Part shown: in pieces, positions 4,966 through 6,656 of the stretch
Numbering within the stretch: position 1 is the stretch's first letter
Layout of the letters: each line of letters starts with the position of its first letter
From: Oscillospiraceae bacterium
GTDB lineage: Bacteria > Bacillota > Clostridia > Oscillospirales > Oscillospiraceae
NCBI GenBank assembly: GCA_017538775.1
Contig: JAFYIF010000054.1
Location: 1 to 6,656 of the forward strand
DNA length: 6,656 bases
Direction: 5' to 3'
Translations under genes and position numbers: made by a program
Notes under the pieces: generated by a model
What the model saw: only the letters and a program-made list of their open reading frames with translations
Database searches by the model: none
What the model was told of the DNA's origin: nothing

Positions 4966-6345
4966 TTAGCCCTCCCAGAACTCACTGCCCCCGCACTGGC
5001 GCAGCAGATGGGGCCGGAAGTCCAGCAGCGCCGTATAGGTGGGCATGATGAACACCGGCAGCTCCGCCCCGGCCAGCTGCGCGGTGAGGGCGGCGTAGTC
5101 CCGCTCCACCTGCATCCGCTCCGTGGGCAGCCCCGCGTATTTCAGCCGGAGATAGATCTCCCAGGCCCGGGTGCCGGAGAGGGTGACGCGCTTCAGCCGC
5201 TCCCCCAGGTTCCGCAGGGTCTCGAACTCCGCGTCCCAGATCCAGGAGATGTCCGTGCCGTCGGCCTCCCGGTCGTTCAGCAGAATGGCCAGCTCCATGT
5301 CGGTGGAGACCGCGGAGAGGAAGGACAGGACCTGGTTGCAGCCCGCCGGGTTTTTCACCAGCATGACCCGCGCCCCTTTCGCCCCCAGCGAAAAGCGCTC
5401 CATGCGCCCGAAGCCGCACTGGAAGCTGCCCACGGCCCGGACGGCCTCGGGGACGCCCACGCCGCAGGCGGTCACGGCGGCCACGGAGCCCAGGGCGTTG
5501 TAGATGTTGTACATGGCGGGCAGGTTGACGTAGACCTCCACACTCTGCCCCCGGATGTCCATGGAGACCCGGCTGCCGTCCAGCTCCAGTCTGGGCCGGG
5601 CGGTCACGGCCACGTCGGCCCGGTGGCGGGCGTAGCCGCAGTTGGGGCAGCGGAAGCCCCCCAGGTGGCCGTAGGTCATATAGTCATAGGTATATTCGGT
5701 CTTGCAGCGGATGCAGCGCAGCGCGTCGCTGAGCTGGGGCGGCTTCGCGTCCGGGTCGGCCCCGGAGGCGTCCACGCCGTACCAGCTCACCGGGTTCGGC
5801 AGGTCCAGGGCCAGGGAACTGGTCAGTGAGCAGTCCGCGTTCAGCACCAACTGAGCTTCCGGCGCGCCGCGCAGCCCCTCCCGGATGTTCTCCAGCGTGT
5901 GCGTGACCTCCCCGTAGCGGTCCAGCTGGTCCCGGAACAGGTTGGTCACCAGCACGACCTTCGGCTGGAGCTGCCCGATGGCGCTGCGGGCGGCGGCCTC
6001 GTCGCACTCCAGGACGGCCCAGCGCTTGCGGCTGCGCCCCGTGAGGCTGCTGTGCACCGCCAGCTCCGTCACGATGCCGCTGAGCAGATTGGCCCCGCTG
6101 CGGTTGGCAAGGCAGTCTCTTCCGGCCTCCAGCAGCGCCTGTTCGCAGATGCGGGCGGAGGTGGTTTTGCCGTTGGTGCCGGTGATGAGCAGGATATCCA
6201 GATCTTTGGCCAGCCGGGCGGCCAGGTCGGGACAGACCTTCAGCGCCGCCTTCCCCGGCATGGCCGTGCCGCCCCGGTGCAGCAGCCGCGAGGCCAGATG
6301 CAGGCCCTTGCAAAGCCCGATGGCCATGGTGGATCGTATTGACAT
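4966..6345 (-). CDS. murT: Lipid II isoglutaminyl synthase, Mur-ligase subunit MurT
   Basis: This 459-residue protein is the ATP-dependent ligase half of MurT-GatD. It activates the D-glutamate carboxyl of lipid II, and the ammonia supplied by GatD completes the isoglutamine. The Mur ligase central domain shows the P-loop TGTNGKTT at 55-62, NRSGANL at 81-87, LECDEAA at 112-118 and VTNLFRDQLDRYGE at 133-146. Four cysteines in two CxxC pairs (211/214 and 233/236) form the zinc-ribbon insertion typical of MurT, absent from MurC-MurF. MYNIYNALGSVAA at 278-290 matches the conserved end of the central domain. The C-terminal domain (DUF1727) has KNPAGCNQVL at 331-340 and NDREADGTDISWIWDAEFE at 357-375. 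Length is near that of known MurT proteins and no key motif is missing. The reading frame extends upstream to 6588, but the ATG at 6345 has an AAAGGA site 9 bases away and lies downstream of a strong promoter. First gene of the murT-gatD operon. Confidence 0.96.
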   Translation of the reverse strand: MSIRSTMAIGLCKGLHLASRLLHRGGTAMPGKAALKVCPDLAARLAKDLDILLITGTNGKTTSARICEQALLEAGRDCLANRSGANLLSGIVTELAVHSSLTGRSRKRWAVLECDEAAARSAIGQLQPKVVLVTNLFRDQLDRYGEVTHTLENIREGLRGAPEAQLVLNADCSLTSSLALDLPNPVSWYGVDASGADPDAKPPQLSDALRCIRCKTEYTYDYMTYGHLGGFRCPNCGYARHRADVAVTARPRLELDGSRVSMDIRGQSVEVYVNLPAMYNIYNALGSVAAVTACGVGVPEAVRAVGSFQCGFGRMERFSLGAKGARVMLVKNPAGCNQVLSFLSAVSTDMELAILLNDREADGTDISWIWDAEFETLRNLGERLKRVTLSGTRAWEIYLRLKYAGLPTERMQVERDYAALTAQLAGAELPVFIMPTYTALLDFRPHLLRQCGGSEFWEG

Positions 6346-6354
6346 GATGGGTGT

Positions 6355-6360
6355 TCCTTT
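6355..6360 (-). promoter_or_regulatory. Ribosome binding site that fixes the murT start
   Basis: AAAGGA on the minus strand lies 9 bases before the ATG at 6345, with GGGGGAGG just upstream (6361-6368). Upstream in-frame starts would have to lie before the promoter's own start site, so they are excluded if that promoter is used. Confidence 0.85.
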
Positions 6361-6364
6361 CCTC

Positions 6365-6381
6365 CCCCGCCCAGGGCGGGG
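6365..6381 (-). other. GC hairpin in the murT leader next to the ribosome binding site
   Basis: CCCCGCC (6375-6381 on the minus strand) pairs with GGCGGGG (6365-6371) around a 3-base loop, all G-C pairs. It ends 4 bases before the ribosome binding site in a leader of about 43 bases. There is no T-run, so it is not a terminator. It may protect the 5' end or tune ribosome access. Confidence 0.55.
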
Positions 6382-6394
6382 CTTGCTGCCCTGC

Positions 6395-6423
6395 ATTATA
6401 CTGGATTCTGTCGGGCTTGGCAA
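6395..6423 (-). promoter_or_regulatory. Strong promoter of the murT-gatD operon
   Basis: TTGCCA (-35, 6418-6423) and a perfect TATAAT (-10, 6395-6400) are separated by exactly 17 bp on the minus strand. The predicted start near 6388 gives a leader of about 43 bases. It is the best promoter in the window and fits steady housekeeping sigma-factor expression of a wall-synthesis operon. Confidence 0.85.
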
Positions 6424-6445
6424 GAGCCAGGGGGCGACCAGGAAA

Positions 6446-6477
6446 GAAAAACCGGGGAGAAACCGTTCCGGCCCCCG
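6446..6477 (-). terminator. Possible terminator of a minus-strand gene beyond the right edge
   Basis: On the minus strand GGGG and CCCC (6472-6475 with 6454-6457), plus an inner CCG-GAA-CGG hairpin, form a bulged stem followed by GGTTTTTCTTTCC, with the T-run at 6447-6451. It lies just upstream of the murT promoter, where a terminator for a gene to the right would be expected. The stem is imperfect, so this is tentative. Confidence 0.4.
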
Positions 6478-6488
6478 TCTTCCCCTTA

Positions 6489-6541
6489 TGGCCCCTTTCA
6501 TCAGAAGGGGGCTGTCCGCCACAAGGCGGACTGGGGGTTGC
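6489..6541. repeat. Two-hairpin intergenic repeat, copy 1
   Basis: This 53-base unit matches the copy at 6602-6654 at 51 of 53 positions; the last 41 bases (6501-6541) are identical. It holds two palindromes: CCCCTT/AAGGGG around a short loop, then TCCGCC-ACAA-GGCGGA. Its form resembles abundant intergenic repeats I recall from Oscillospiraceae, in which a GGCTCCCT...AGGGAGC hairpin is followed by a second hairpin and a GAGGG-like end. The family resemblance is from memory and unverified. There is no coding potential. Confidence 0.8.
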
Positions 6542-6601
6542 AGTCGGTGGCAGGAACGTCCGACAGGCAACACCTCCCGGTGCCGCACCCGGCAACGATT
6601 C

Positions 6602-6654
6602 TGGCCCCCTTCTTCAGAAGGGGGCTGTCCGCCACAAGGCGGACTGGGGGTTGC
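6602..6654. repeat. Two-hairpin intergenic repeat, copy 2 at the window edge
   Basis: This is the second copy, offset by exactly 113 bases. Its first palindrome is better preserved: CCCCCTTC and GAAGGGGG pair perfectly over 8 bp around TTCA. The 60 bases between copies (6542-6601) contain smaller palindromes, such as GTCGG/CCGAC at 6543-6547 and 6560-6564, but no gene. The array may continue beyond base 6656. With the promoter and terminator described above, this accounts for the gene-free stretch 6346-6656. Confidence 0.8.
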
Positions 6655-6656
6655 CG

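Noticed and set aside
6346..6588. An 81-residue N-terminal extension of murT in the same frame
   Set aside because: It would run across the murT promoter, the leader hairpin and a palindromic repeat, and it has no homology-like features. The ATG at 6345 has a proper ribosome binding site.
6489..6654. The edge repeats as a CRISPR array
   Set aside because: There are only two copies, units of 53 bases with two internal palindromes and a 60-base GC-rich spacer that itself has palindromes. There are no cas genes and no third repeat in view.

Overview
The window is dense, gene-rich chromosomal DNA from a GC-rich Gram-positive bacterium, by eye roughly two-thirds G+C. The best guess is a gut Clostridia of the Oscillospiraceae type (relatives of Flavonifractor, Lawsonibacter, Oscillibacter). 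This rests on four things: the MurT/GatD pair, which is a Gram-positive trait; a long-form ribosome hibernation factor; strong AGGA-type ribosome binding sites; and a two-hairpin intergenic repeat of a style I recall from that group. The genus is an inference, not a reading.

Layout, left to right. An hpf gene (minus strand, 104-658) has its own promoter and a perfect GC-rich terminator. Next is a 672-residue surface-anchored leucine-rich-repeat protein (minus, 892-2910) that ends in what looks like one lobe of a periplasmic-binding-protein fold; a strong hairpin terminator follows it. A divergent control region (2911-3094) carries a perfect 10-bp inverted repeat and a minus-strand terminator-like hairpin. 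It leads to a GH25 muramidase lipoprotein (plus, 3095-3997). This gene converges on the murT-gatD operon (minus, 6345 to 4085), with a shared hairpin between the converging ends. murT has a near-consensus promoter. The last 311 bases (6346-6656) hold that promoter, a probable terminator for a gene beyond the window, and two copies of a 53-base palindromic repeat at a 113-base period.

How the genes fit together. MurT and GatD form the enzyme that amidates the D-glutamate of lipid II to D-isoglutamine. The GH25 lipoprotein should cut the glycan backbone of the same peptidoglycan from the outer face of the membrane. The LRR protein is predicted to be anchored in the membrane with its repeats outside. 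Three of the five proteins therefore concern the wall and four of five genes concern the cell envelope; hpf is a separate stress and stationary-phase function.

The core genes are ordinary and intact. The parts worth a second look are the LRR/binding-lobe architecture, the structured 149-base gap inside murT-gatD, the signals in the divergent intergenic region, and the edge repeat. I found no RNA genes, CRISPR arrays, insertion sequences or defence genes.
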